Assembly: GCA_016703005.1 (NCBI GenBank)
Contig: JADJCX010000033.1
Location: 434,001-498,000 of the forward strand
Length of the DNA stretch: 64,000 bases
Source: Flavobacteriales bacterium
GTDB taxonomy: Bacteria; Bacteroidota; Bacteroidia; Flavobacteriales_F; PHOS-HE28
Reading direction: 5' to 3'
In this document: piece by piece, positions 37,474-47,300 of the stretch
Layout: each line of letters opens with the position of its first letter
Position numbering within the stretch: position 1 is the first letter of the stretch
Translations under genes and position numbers: made by a program
Notes under the pieces: model-generated
The model's database searches: none
What the model was told of the DNA's origin: nothing
Seen by the model: the letters and a program-made list of their open reading frames with translations, nothing else

Positions 37474-39352
37474 TCTCCGTTGGAAGTTGTTGATCGTGGC
37501 GGTATTCGCTGCCAGCGGACTTCGGGCCCAATCCATACTGCAGCGCAACGTGGATGTACGTGCCAGCAACGTGCGGTTGGCCGATGCGCTGCACTTGATC
37601 GCGCAGGACGGTCGCTTCAAGTTGAGCTACAATGCCGCGCTCATCAATGCCGATAGCATCGTGGATGTGGCCACCGGCACTACCACCGTGGAACTGGCCA
37701 TGGTGCAGTTGCTTGGCAAGGGACGCAAACTCAAGGAAAGTGGCGAGCACTTGATCATCCTGGGTCCGGCCCAGCCAAAACGGAAGTTCGTAGTGACAGG
37801 AAGTGTGGTGGATGCGACAACCGGGCACGCTATCGCGCGCGCCTCGGTGTACGAGATCGATGAGCACGCCTCCGCGCTTACCGATGCCCACGGATCATTC
37901 AGCTTGGAGGTCACCGGCAGACAGGAACGCACGGCGCTGCGGATCTCCAAGGTCGCTTTTCGTGACACCGTTGTTTTCGTTGTTCGTAGCGGTAGGCTCG
38001 ACAGGATCCGGCTGAAGGCGTTGGATGAACTACCCAAACTCAACACGCGGATGCCCGATGTGGAGGAACTCGACTTGTCGCGCGTGCTGGTGCGCAGTTC
38101 ACTCAGCGAGCAAGCCGCCAACTTGGGTTATGCCGAGGAGCGTGCATGGCAGGTCTCGCTCGTTCCGAACATCGGGACCAACGGGAAAGTGAGCGGTGCT
38201 ATGGTGAACCGTGCTTCGTTCAACGTGATCGGCGGCTACGCGCGTGGGCTCAATGGCTTCGAACTGGCCGGTGCGTTCAACGTGGAGCGGCGCGATGTGA
38301 AAGGCGTGCAGATCGCCGGGCTTACCAATCTGGTCGGCGGCAGTACGAACGGCGTGCAGATCGCGGGGGCCGCCAATCACACGATGCGCTCCTTCAGCGG
38401 AGTGCAAGTGGCCGGTTTGGCGAATGTGGTGTGGGATACGCTCACCGGCGTTCAGGTGGCCGGCGCGGTCAACATGGTGAAGGGGGGGATGTTGGGCACA
38501 CAGGTGGCCGGGTTGATGAACGTGACCACGCAGAACTGCGAAGGAGCCCAGATCAGCGGTGGGTTGAATGTGACACTGGGTGATGTGCATCGCTGGCAGG
38601 CCACAGGATTGCTCAACTATGGTCGAAGCGTGAGCGGAGCACAGGTTGCGGGCGCGGTCAATGTTTCGCTTGACAGCGTTGGTGGAGGTCAGGTCGCCGG
38701 CTTGCTGAACTACACCACGGATGTTAGCGGCGGACAGGTCGCTGGGTTGCTCAACGTGGCGCTCCGATCGGTGCGCGGTGGCCAAGTCGGGTTCGTGAAC
38801 GTGGCCCGCAAATGCGAAGGTGGTCAGTTGGGTTTCCTGAACGTAAGCGACACGATCACCGGTGCGAGTATCGGCTTCCTCAGTTTCGCGTGGCACGGAT
38901 ATCACCGTCTGGATGTCACCTACGATGAGGTCTTCCCGATCACGGCGACGCTGCGCACAGGCACGCACCGGTTCTATAATTCCTTCAGTTATTCACCTGA
39001 GATAAACGGGCGCTGGGGTTTCGGCTATGGCGCGGGCACCGAGATCGGTTGGCCGGGCAGGCATGTGCTCAACGTCGAACTCCATGCAGAGCACATCAAC
39101 GAAGGACCGATATGGCTGGAAGCGGTGAACATTCTCGGGAGTTTTCATCTCACATACGGACTCACGATCGCCGAACGGCTCGTGCTTTCGGCAGGGCCGA
39201 GCGTCAATGTGCTCGTGAGCGACTGGCGCGACGAAGAGACCTATGCTTTCCTCTCCGAAGCTGCTCCACGCGTGCAATGGGAGCAGGTGGACGAAGACGT
39301 CCGGAGCCAAGGCTGGCTGGGGTTCCGTGCAGGCGTTGGACTGCGTTTCTGA
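37463..39352 (+). CDS. STN + carboxypeptidase-regulatory protein with GxQVAGLxN surface repeats
   Basis: 629 residues. The ATG at 37463 is chosen because it opens a signal peptide (WKLLIVAVFAASGLRAQ). Residues about 28-100 are an STN (secretin/TonB short N-terminal) domain (ALHLIAQDGRFKLSYN, VQLLGKGRKLKESGEHLII). About 108-185 is a carboxypeptidase-regulatory fold (VTGSVVDATTGHAIARA). About 243-475 carry some twelve units of GVQVAGLxNxV type (LA_2272-like surface repeats). The C-terminal 150 residues look like beta strands of an outer-membrane structure. In classical FecIRA systems the STN is on the TonB receptor; here it is on this separate protein, between FecR and the receptor. Confidence 0.8.
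   Translation: MAADLRWKLLIVAVFAASGLRAQSILQRNVDVRASNVRLADALHLIAQDGRFKLSYNAALINADSIVDVATGTTTVELAMVQLLGKGRKLKESGEHLIILGPAQPKRKFVVTGSVVDATTGHAIARASVYEIDEHASALTDAHGSFSLEVTGRQERTALRISKVAFRDTVVFVVRSGRLDRIRLKALDELPKLNTRMPDVEELDLSRVLVRSSLSEQAANLGYAEERAWQVSLVPNIGTNGKVSGAMVNRASFNVIGGYARGLNGFELAGAFNVERRDVKGVQIAGLTNLVGGSTNGVQIAGAANHTMRSFSGVQVAGLANVVWDTLTGVQVAGAVNMVKGGMLGTQVAGLMNVTTQNCEGAQISGGLNVTLGDVHRWQATGLLNYGRSVSGAQVAGAVNVSLDSVGGGQVAGLLNYTTDVSGGQVAGLLNVALRSVRGGQVGFVNVARKCEGGQLGFLNVSDTITGASIGFLSFAWHGYHRLDVTYDEVFPITATLRTGTHRFYNSFSYSPEINGRWGFGYGAGTEIGWPGRHVLNVELHAEHINEGPIWLEAVNILGSFHLTYGLTIAERLVLSAGPSVNVLVSDWRDEETYAFLSEAAPRVQWEQVDEDVRSQGWLGFRAGVGLRF
38189..38887 (+). repeat. Coding repeat array, about 12 units of GVQVAGLxN
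   Basis: The translated repeats, roughly 19-21 residues apart, keep G-x-Q-[VI]-[AS]-G-[LAG]-x-N (for example GVQIAGLTN, GVQVAGLAN, GTQVAGLMN, GAQISGGLN, GGQVAGLLN, GGQLGFLN). DNA copies have diverged, so this is an old protein repeat, not a recent tandem duplication. Probably a stacked beta solenoid. Confidence 0.8.
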
Positions 39353-39371
39353 AATTTTCAATGGTCGGGTA

Positions 39372-39399
39372 GGGGTTTCGCTGGTGCGTGCTGTCATAG
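39372..39399 (+). promoter_or_regulatory. Candidate ECF promoter before the TonB receptor
   Basis: GGGGT (39372-39376), 14 bases, then CTGTCATAG (39391-39399), 19 bases before the receptor ATG. It matches the element at 36447-36474 in all 14 fixed positions. AACAA and AACCC also follow in both. Confidence 0.55.
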
Positions 39400-39418
39400 G
39401 CACAACAAGTAACCCACT

Positions 39419-41776
39419 ATGACATCCCCATCGTTCCGTTCCATTGTTTTTCTCGCCCTTATCCTTTTGGCGTCGCGCCTTCTTGCGCAAAGCACCACGC
39501 AAACCGTCCGTGGCACCGTGACGGATACCGACACGCGCATGCCATTGTTCGGTGCTGTGGTGGAAGTCAGCGGTAGCCCAGCACTTAGCACTATCACCGA
39601 TCAGGACGGACACTTCACGATCAAAAGCGTTCCAACGGGACGTATCGACCTCGTGATCCACATCGTTGGCTACGAATCACGGACGCTCGCCAATCTGCTG
39701 GTCATCTCCAGCAAGGAAACCGTGCTCGATGTCGCCTTGACCACAAGCGTGAAACAATTGGACGCGGCCAAGGTGACCGTTGGAAAACGCAAAGGCATTG
39801 CCCGCAACGACATGAGCACGGTGAGCACGCGGAAGATCAGCGTGGAGGAAACCTCGCGAATCGCTGGGGGTATCAACGACCCTGCGCGCATGGTGAGCAC
39901 TTTCCCCGGTGTGGCTGGCGACCCGGGCGGCAACAACACCATTGTGGTGCGCGGCAATTCACCGAAGGGTGTGCAGTGGCGCTTGGAAGGCATGGAGATC
40001 CCCAACCCGAACCACTTCTCGGATGACGGTTCCACAGGAGGCCCCATCAACGTGCTCAACAGCGACATGATCGATGACTCGGACTTCCTGACAGGTGCGT
40101 TCAGCGCCGAGTACGGCAACGCGTACAGCGCGGTGTTCGACATGCGCCTGCGCGATGGCAACAACAAGAAACGCGAGTACACGCTGAAGGCCGGTGTCCT
40201 CGGTACCGATCTCACTGCTGAAGGACCATTGCCCGGCGTGGACGGCGGATCGTACCTTGCGAACTATCGCTACAGCACACTGGCATTGCTCGATGGCGCA
40301 GGCATCGTGGACTACCAAGGTGTGCCGAAGTACACCGACGGTGCCTTCAAACTGAAGGTGCCAACAGCCAAGCTGGGCACCTTCTCCCTCTTCGGTGTGG
40401 GTGGCCGAAGCAGCATACTGGCAGAGGATGAAGGTGTGACGGGCGACACGCTCTTTGCCCGCAACGATTACCGTTCCAGCATGGGTGTGGTGGGTCTAAC
40501 GCATACACGCACGGTAGGCGAGAACAGCTATGTGTACAGCACCTTGGCCATGAGCGGGAACGGTAGCGGCAACGAGTATTTTGAAGCTCCTGCGCCAGGC
40601 GAATCCGATATCGAGTTGCGGAGCACGGCTGACCTAACGAAGTGGACCCTTCGTGCCACGAGCACCTTGAATAAACGGATCAATGCCAACCACAAATTGC
40701 GCACGGGCATCATCTTCTCCAACGACCACTACCGCATGTTGGTGCGGGACTGGGACAACACGACCGGCGCAATGAAGGACCAATTGGACCGGACGGGAGC
40801 GGCCAACACCACGCAAGCCTTTGTCAGCCACAAGTGGCGTTGGAATGAGCGTTGGACAATGACCAGCGGCGTTCACCTCTTGCACTACGATGGCAACGAT
40901 GCCTTCGGCGTAGAGCCCCGGCTCGCACTTCGCTTCCAGTTGAGGCCGGACCAAGCTTTCACCTTCGGTGCTGGGTTGCATTCCAAAACCCAATCGCTGC
41001 TCACACTGCAAGCACAGGACTTCGACGCACAGGGCAATGTGATCCGCCCGAACCAGCAACTGGGGCTCACTCGGGCAGCCCACGCGGTGTTCGGATATGA
41101 GCGCATGCTGGCCGAGGATATCCAGTTGAAGGCGGAGGCGTACTACCAGCATCTCTATGACCTGCCCGTGGAGAACGACATCACGAGCGCTTACAGCGAG
41201 AGCAACACCGTGGAGTGGTTCAGCAATAAGGCACTGGTGAACGAAGGCACCGGCTACAACACGGGCGTGGAACTGAGCCTTGAGAAGTTCTTCACGCGTG
41301 GCTATCACTTCATGGCCACGGGATCCTTCAGCGAAACGAAGTACAAGGCGTTGGACGGCGTGTGGCATAACTCACGCTTCAACCTTGGTACGGTGGCCAA
41401 TGTGCTGGCGGGCAAGGAATGGAAGCTCGGTGCAAGTCGCGGAAAGGACCGCGTGTTCATGGCCGGGTTCCGCTGGTCGGTGCAGGGCGGCCAGTACTAC
41501 ACGCCGATCGACCTTGAAGCAAGTCGTACCGCAGGGGAGACGGTCTTTACCGAAGACGAATGGAGCGAGAAGCTACCAGCGGTGTTCAAGGTGGATGTTG
41601 TGATGAGCTACCGGATTGGTCGACCCAAGGTGAGCCACGAGTTCAAGGTGGATGTGCAGAACGTGCTGAACACACAGACGCCGGTGGGTTACTTCTACGA
41701 TGCCCGTACGGAAACCATCAACAGCTATGCACAGTTGAGCATCCTGCCCGTGGTGCAATACACACTGCGGTTCTAA
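39419..41776 (+). CDS. TonB-dependent outer-membrane receptor
   Basis: 785 residues. Signal peptide (about 1-26), a carboxypeptidase-regulatory-like domain (about 28-115, VRGTVTDTDTRMPLFGAVVE), a plug domain (about 130-235, NNTIVVRGNSPKGVQWRLEGM) and a long TonB-type barrel ending in an aromatic terminal strand (VVQYTLRF). No STN of its own; that domain is in the preceding gene. Probably imports or senses a nutrient whose uptake is controlled by the upstream sigma/FecR pair. Its stop overlaps the opposite-strand NlpC/P60 stop by three bases. Confidence 0.9.
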   Translation: MTSPSFRSIVFLALILLASRLLAQSTTQTVRGTVTDTDTRMPLFGAVVEVSGSPALSTITDQDGHFTIKSVPTGRIDLVIHIVGYESRTLANLLVISSKETVLDVALTTSVKQLDAAKVTVGKRKGIARNDMSTVSTRKISVEETSRIAGGINDPARMVSTFPGVAGDPGGNNTIVVRGNSPKGVQWRLEGMEIPNPNHFSDDGSTGGPINVLNSDMIDDSDFLTGAFSAEYGNAYSAVFDMRLRDGNNKKREYTLKAGVLGTDLTAEGPLPGVDGGSYLANYRYSTLALLDGAGIVDYQGVPKYTDGAFKLKVPTAKLGTFSLFGVGGRSSILAEDEGVTGDTLFARNDYRSSMGVVGLTHTRTVGENSYVYSTLAMSGNGSGNEYFEAPAPGESDIELRSTADLTKWTLRATSTLNKRINANHKLRTGIIFSNDHYRMLVRDWDNTTGAMKDQLDRTGAANTTQAFVSHKWRWNERWTMTSGVHLLHYDGNDAFGVEPRLALRFQLRPDQAFTFGAGLHSKTQSLLTLQAQDFDAQGNVIRPNQQLGLTRAAHAVFGYERMLAEDIQLKAEAYYQHLYDLPVENDITSAYSESNTVEWFSNKALVNEGTGYNTGVELSLEKFFTRGYHFMATGSFSETKYKALDGVWHNSRFNLGTVANVLAGKEWKLGASRGKDRVFMAGFRWSVQGGQYYTPIDLEASRTAGETVFTEDEWSEKLPAVFKVDVVMSYRIGRPKVSHEFKVDVQNVLNTQTPVGYFYDARTETINSYAQLSILPVVQYTLRF

Positions 41777-42560
41777 GAACAGTGCATCAGGACTACGCGC
41801 TTCACTAACCTCAATTGATGCGTGTAGCGCTTGTCAGTAATGTGGAAGATGCCCTGCTGGTCCAATTTGTCCAAGCGCACCTGGCCACTGGCATGAACGA
41901 TGAAACGCGCTCCATCCGGACCCGGAAGAATGAATCCTACGTGAACGATCCGGCCTTCATCATTATCGAAGAAGGCCAGATCACCGGGCTGCGCGAGATC
42001 GAGCAATTCGATGGTGGTACCCACTTCCGCTTGTTGGTACGCATCACGTGGAAGGTGCATGCCCGCCAAGAGGTATACCATCTGGGTGAAGCCGCTGCAA
42101 TCAACACCCCACGGTGTGCGGCCACCCCACAAGTAGGGTGCGCCGATAAAGGGCCGTGTCATCAGCATAGCGCGAAGTGTGATCGGGCCTTCGAGATCAG
42201 CAGTGCTTTGCCGGTTGCTATTGGGGACCCGTGCAACGGGATGACCCCATCGCTGCGGTCCGGGAATTCCACCACGGCACCCATGGGCAGGATGAGTTTG
42301 GTCTCGCCCAAGTCTACTGTTGCCGTTGCTTCAATGCTTCGCTTCGCCTGCTTGGGCGGGGCCTGCGGCGAAGGCACCAATTGTTTATTGTCCACCCAGC
42401 CTTCGTATCCATCGAGGTGGAACTTCAACCGGCTCCATTTGTCTTGGCGGTCCAGCACATTGGCTGTTTCACCAAAGAGCCATTGCGTCACCATTTCAGC
42501 GCGGTCGCTGGGTTCCTTCCGGACCGGCACTACGCTTAATGGGCAAACAACAATGTCCAT
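41773..42560 (-). pseudogene. SH3 + NlpC/P60 peptidoglycan endopeptidase, one frame break
   Basis: About 260 residues when rejoined. The N-terminal part has bacterial SH3-like strands (VPVRKEPSDRAEMVTQWLFGE, WSRLKFHLDGYEGWV). A one-base indel near 42200 separates GSPIATGKALL from DLEGPITLRAMLMTR. The NlpC/P60 catalytic domain then has the nucleophile C in TPWGVDCSGF, H in EGRIVHVGF and a third polar residue in IVHASGQV. It probably cleaves stem peptides (gamma-D-Glu-diaminopimelate). No obvious signal peptide at this start, so it may act in recycling, or the N-terminus is longer. Confidence 0.8.
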
Positions 42561-42606
42561 GTGTGATCCAGGTCGGTGGGTTTATCGGGCGACGTGAACG
42601 TCGACC

Positions 42607-43782
42607 CTACAACGCTTCGATCACGATCGCACTGGCACCGCCGCCGCCGTTGCAGATACCGGCCACTCCGTACTTGGCGCCGTTCTGTTTCAACACATTG
42701 ATGAGGGTAACGATGATCCGCGCACCGCTGCATCCCAACGGGTGGCCCAACGAAACCGCCCCGCCGTTCACGTTCACCTTGGCCGGGTCCAGTTTCAGCA
42801 ACTGGATGTTGGCGAGGCTCACCACACTGAAGGCTTCATTGATCTCATAGAAACTGATGTCGCTCATCTTCAAACCTGCTTTCTCCACTGCGCGCGGTAT
42901 GGCGAGGGCAGGGGAGGTGGTGAACCACTCGGGGGCCTGCTCGGCGTCGGCATAAGCCAGCACTTTGGCCAAGGGCTTCACGCCAAGGCTCGCAGCCTTT
43001 TCAGTGCTCATGAGCACCATCGCCGCCGCACCGTCATTGATCGTGCTTGCGTTCGCGGCGGTAACCGTGCCACCTTGTTGGAACACCGGTTTCAGTCCGG
43101 GGATCTTGTCGAAGCTCACAGATTTGAACTCTTCATCTTCGGCCACGGTCACGTCACCCTTACGGGTCTTAACGGTCACCGGCACCACTTCGTCCTTGAA
43201 TTTTCCGGCAGCCCAAGCAGCCGCACTGCGCTTGTAGCTCTCAATAGCGACGGCATCCTGTTGCTCGCGTGTTATGCCATACTTGGCGGCGACAATCCCG
43301 CACTCACGCCCATCGCGTTCTGGTGGTACATCGGTAAGGCCGTCCTTGACGATCCCATCCACCAATACGCCGTTGCCGTATCGCTGTCCGTAGCGTGCTT
43401 TTTCCACGTAATAGGGTGTGCCGCTCATGCTTTCCATACCACCGGCCACGACCACATCAGCATCGCCCAGGAGGATGCTCTGGGTCGCGATCATCGTGGC
43501 TTTCATGCCACTTGCGCACACCTTGTTCACCGTGGTGCACTGGACCGCATCGGGCAGCCCGGCGAATTTTATGGCTTGACGCGCGGGCGCTTGTCCCAAG
43601 TTCGCTTGCAACACGCTGCCCATGTATGCTTCCGTGACCAATGCGGGGTCCATCCCAGCACGTTGGACCGCTGCCTTTACGGCGGTTGCGCCAAGTTGGG
43701 TTGCTGGTACATCGGCCAGGGCGCCGCCAAAACTTCCAATAGGGGTGCGGACTGCTGAAACAATAACGACTTCGCGGGACAT
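42607..43782 (-). CDS. Acetyl-CoA C-acetyltransferase (thiolase)
   Basis: 391 residues, the standard length. The acyl-enzyme cysteine is C89 in NKVCASGMKA, followed by GGMESMSGTPYY, NGGAVSLGHPLGCSGARI with the catalytic His, and the C-terminal CNGGGGASA with the second cysteine. Degradative or biosynthetic direction (beta-oxidation, ketone-body or acetoacetyl-CoA formation) cannot be told from sequence. Stand-alone minus-strand gene, 47 bases from the NlpC/P60 gene. Confidence 0.95.
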   Translation of the reverse strand: MSREVVIVSAVRTPIGSFGGALADVPATQLGATAVKAAVQRAGMDPALVTEAYMGSVLQANLGQAPARQAIKFAGLPDAVQCTTVNKVCASGMKATMIATQSILLGDADVVVAGGMESMSGTPYYVEKARYGQRYGNGVLVDGIVKDGLTDVPPERDGRECGIVAAKYGITREQQDAVAIESYKRSAAAWAAGKFKDEVVPVTVKTRKGDVTVAEDEEFKSVSFDKIPGLKPVFQQGGTVTAANASTINDGAAAMVLMSTEKAASLGVKPLAKVLAYADAEQAPEWFTTSPALAIPRAVEKAGLKMSDISFYEINEAFSVVSLANIQLLKLDPAKVNVNGGAVSLGHPLGCSGARIIVTLINVLKQNGAKYGVAGICNGGGGASAIVIEAL

Positions 43783-43821
43783 GTTGTGGAGCGACTATTT
43801 TATCGCGGCGCGAAAGTAGGG

Positions 43822-43850
43822 TTCGTCGTAAGCCTATGCGTCTATATTTG
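43822..43850 (+). promoter_or_regulatory. Promoter of the tRNA cluster
   Basis: TATATTTG (43843-43850) is an exact match to the Bacteroidota -7 consensus TAnnTTTG, 33 bases before tRNA-Ser. A weak -33 (TTCG, 43822-43825) stands 17 bases upstream. Confidence 0.55.
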
Positions 43851-43882
43851 CCGCCCCGATTTGGCGGGATGTTCTTTCAAAC

Positions 43883-43973
<91 letters not shown>

Positions 43974-44005
43974 AAGGTCCCGATGTTCGTGACCTTTTTC
44001 ATGTT

Positions 44006-44080
44006 CGGGGCGTAGCGCAGTCCGGTTAGCGTACCTGCTTTGGGAGCAGGGGGTCGTGTGTTCGAATCACACCGCCCCGA
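44006..44080 (+). tRNA. tRNA-Pro (UGG)
   Basis: Acceptor CGGGGCG pairs with CGCCCCG (44073-44079), discriminator A. Anticodon stem CCTGC/GCAGG with loop TTTGGGA gives UGG. T loop TTCGAAT. CCA is not encoded. Confidence 0.95.
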
Positions 44081-44093
44081 CAAATGATGAACG

Positions 44094-44119
44094 ACGCCAC
44101 CTTCGGGTGGCGTTTTTCG
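44094..44119 (+). terminator. Rho-independent terminator between tRNA-Pro and tRNA-Arg
   Basis: Stem ACGCCACC / GGTGGCGT with a stable TTCG tetraloop, followed by TTTTC. It ends the Ser-Pro transcript, so tRNA-Arg probably has its own promoter; CATCTTTG at 44127-44134 is one base off TAnnTTTG. Confidence 0.85.
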
Positions 44120-44140
44120 TTCCGTGCATCTTTGCCGCTC

Positions 44141-44213
44141 GGCCCCGTAGCTCAGTGGATAGAGCAGCTACCTTCTAAGTAGCCGGTCGCAGGTTCGATT
44201 CCTGCCGGGGTCG
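44141..44213 (+). tRNA. tRNA-Arg (UCU)
   Basis: Acceptor GGCCCCG pairs with CGGGGTC (44206-44212). Anticodon stem GCTAC/GTAGC with loop CTTCTAA gives UCU. D arm GCTCAGTGGATAGAGC and T arm CAGGTTCGATTCCTG are canonical. CCA is not encoded. Confidence 0.95.
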
Positions 44214-44379
44214 CTACTGGTTATCAAGGGAGCGATGTGCATTCGCTGACTTGTCGGCTTTGTCCCGATCCCGTCGGGTGCGGCGAGGCGCCCGTCGAAT
44301 TGTTGGATCAGGTGCTTCAGTATTCACGTTGAGAACTTACCGGTCCGCGACTTTCGCGGCACCGGAAACGGACCTCCCC

Positions 44380-47300
44380 ATGAAGCGACTGATCACCCTA
44401 TCACTGTTGGCAGCGATTTTTTCCACCGCACAGGCCACCAACTTTCACATCGCCCATGATGGGAATGACGCCAATGTGGGCACCAGCAGTACGGCGCCAT
44501 GGAAAACGATAGCGCGCATGATGCAGAGCATCTTCACGCTCCAGCCAGGCGACCAGATCTTGTTCAAGCGTGGTGGTACGTATGAGGGCAACTTGGAGAT
44601 ACCCCTTAGTGGTACGACTACACAGCACATCGTTGTAGGCGCTTACGGCACAGGCAACGCACCGATCATCAGTGGAAGCAAAGCCGTTACCGCGTGGACC
44701 GTCCATAGTGGGAATATCTGGAAGGCAACGGTGGCAGAGGATGTGAAGCAGGTGTTCGTTGGAGGGGTTATCCAAAAGCTGGCGCGCTGGCCGAACACTG
44801 GTTGGCTCACCAACGATAATGGGACAATGACCAGCATGACGGATGCCTCCATAACCCAGGCAAGCGGCTATTGGGCCGGTGCGCGCTTGGTGATCCGTAG
44901 CAGCAACTGGAGCTACGATTGCCCGACCATAACGGGACATACGGGCAGCACTATCACGTTCGGCAGCGTGTACAGCAACCTCGCGCAGTTTGACTGGGGG
45001 TACTACTTGTGCAACAAACTGAGCGAACTGGACATGGCTGGTGAGTGGTATTACAACCCGGACAACGACCAGCTCTACCTGTGGGCACCGAACAATGCCA
45101 ATCCCAACGGCCTTTCAGTGCGCGCTCAGATCCGCGAGAAAGGGATCACCATCCACGCCAACATACATCATGTCGACATCCAGAACCTGGCGTTCGAACA
45201 CCAGAACTACGCCGGTGTTAGCGAGGATGGTGGATACAATAACACAGTGACCGGTTGCACATTCTCCGATCTCTACAAAGCCGCTCAGGCATACTGCCAC
45301 GACAGCCAGTACAGCAACAACACGATCCTGCGGACACAAGGGACCGGTTTGTTCGTGATCGGGAACAACAACCTGATCAGCAACAATACTTTTCAGGATA
45401 TCGCACTGATCCCCTGGAATGGTGAAAGCACATGGGGCTATATCGGGCTTCGGGCCAATGGCAGTAACAGTATTGTCCGGAACAACCGACTGACCAACAT
45501 CGGTTACATCGGCATTGCCTATGAAGGCCAAGGGCTTATCGAGAAGAATGTGATCATGGGGGCAATGGCTTCATTGAACGATGGCGGTGGCATCGCTTTC
45601 GATAACTGCAACGGCCTGATCATCCAAGACAACATCGTCGATGGCATGGTCGGGAACATCGAGAGCAGCGCCCCTGACTTCCCTGCGTACAAGAAGATCT
45701 GTCACGGTATCTATTTCGGCGACAGCGATATACAGAACACCACTGTGCAACGGAACATCGTTGGCAATTGCGCGGGCAGTGGCATCCATGTGGACCATAC
45801 CATGTTGAGCACTGGCAACCAAGTGAAGGACAATGTGTTGTTCAACAACGAGATCCAGATGAGCATCGGTGATGCCAGCAATTACAATGGCGCTGGCGCT
45901 GTGGCACCGTTCCACCTTTCCAACTTCAATGACATCTATTCGGGCAACACCATGTACTGCTTGAAGAAGGAACAGTGGTGCGTGCTGCAATTGAACGTTT
46001 ATGGAAACAACCCCGTTGATTTCGGGACGTTCACCAACAACCGCTACTTCAACCCTTGGAACGAGGCGAGCATATGGGTACACAACACGTTCGCGGGTAC
46101 GCACACGTACTACACCGTTGAGCAGCTCCAGCAGGAACTCGGCGAGGATGCAGGGAGCACTAGGAGCGCCCAACGACTGAATGCTTACGGTGTGACGGCT
46201 GAGTTGAGCGGTGAATTGGTCGTGAACGGCACTTTCAACACGAACGTGACCGGCTGGGGTGGTTGGCCGACCAACGCGACCGCCACTCGGGACCTCACGT
46301 ATCTGGACAACGGGGCAATGAAGGCACACATTCCGAACAACAGTTTGTACAATGTGTACACGGTGCGCAACCCGGATCAGTTCGCCATTGCGAACGGGCA
46401 GTGGTACCGCATGAAGTTCAGCCTGCAGAGCAGTGGGTTGGGCTTCGTCTTGGCCGGGACGAAGGGGAATTCTCAACTGACGGGACCGAACAACATCCAT
46501 CAAACACGTGTTCCGTTCAGCCCCGAGCGCCGTGAAGTGGAGTTGATCTTCCAGAGCAATCTCGGGGACAATGCCATGGTGCAATTCGTTAATGAGTACA
46601 CCGACCCGATGTACTGGATCGATAACGTCAGTGTGAAGCGCGTAAGTGTTTCGCCTATCGATCCGGCGGTTGATCATAAGTTGTTCTACAATGATCAAGC
46701 AACAGCCTCGACCGTCACGCTACCAGCTGGCTGCTGGAGCGATGTGAACGGGAACCTGTTCACGGGCACCATGACGCTACAGCCATTTACCGGGAAGGTG
46801 CTGTTCTACTATACCGGCTCCGGCTGTGCAGTTGTGCCGCCACCGGCGGGCGGAACGCTCAGCACCAAGGTCTTTCTCGGAGGCCCGTTGGATTGGACAG
46901 CAAACCTGATGAGCGACGCGTTGCGTGTGGCTGGCATTGTACCCATGGTGGAGCCATACACCGGTCTTGGGTGGGCTCTTGCGAATACGGCTGCTACCAT
47001 ACAGTCGAGCATGTTGCAGGTCACCGGGCCGCAAGCGATCGTTGATTGGGTGATCCTGGAGTTGCGGAACCCGGATGCAGGCTACACGCTTTCAGAACGA
47101 CGGGCTGCACTGGTCCGCCGCAATGGCGAAGTGATCGGTACCGATGGCAATGCCGTGATCGCGTTCACCGTGGCTACTGCGGGCAAGTATTTGGTATTGC
47201 GTCATCGGAACCACTTGGGTGTAATGGCCGCGGCGCCGATCGCCACGAACGGACAGCTTGTGGACTTCTCTGCTGTGGCAACGGCTTTGTACGGAACGCA

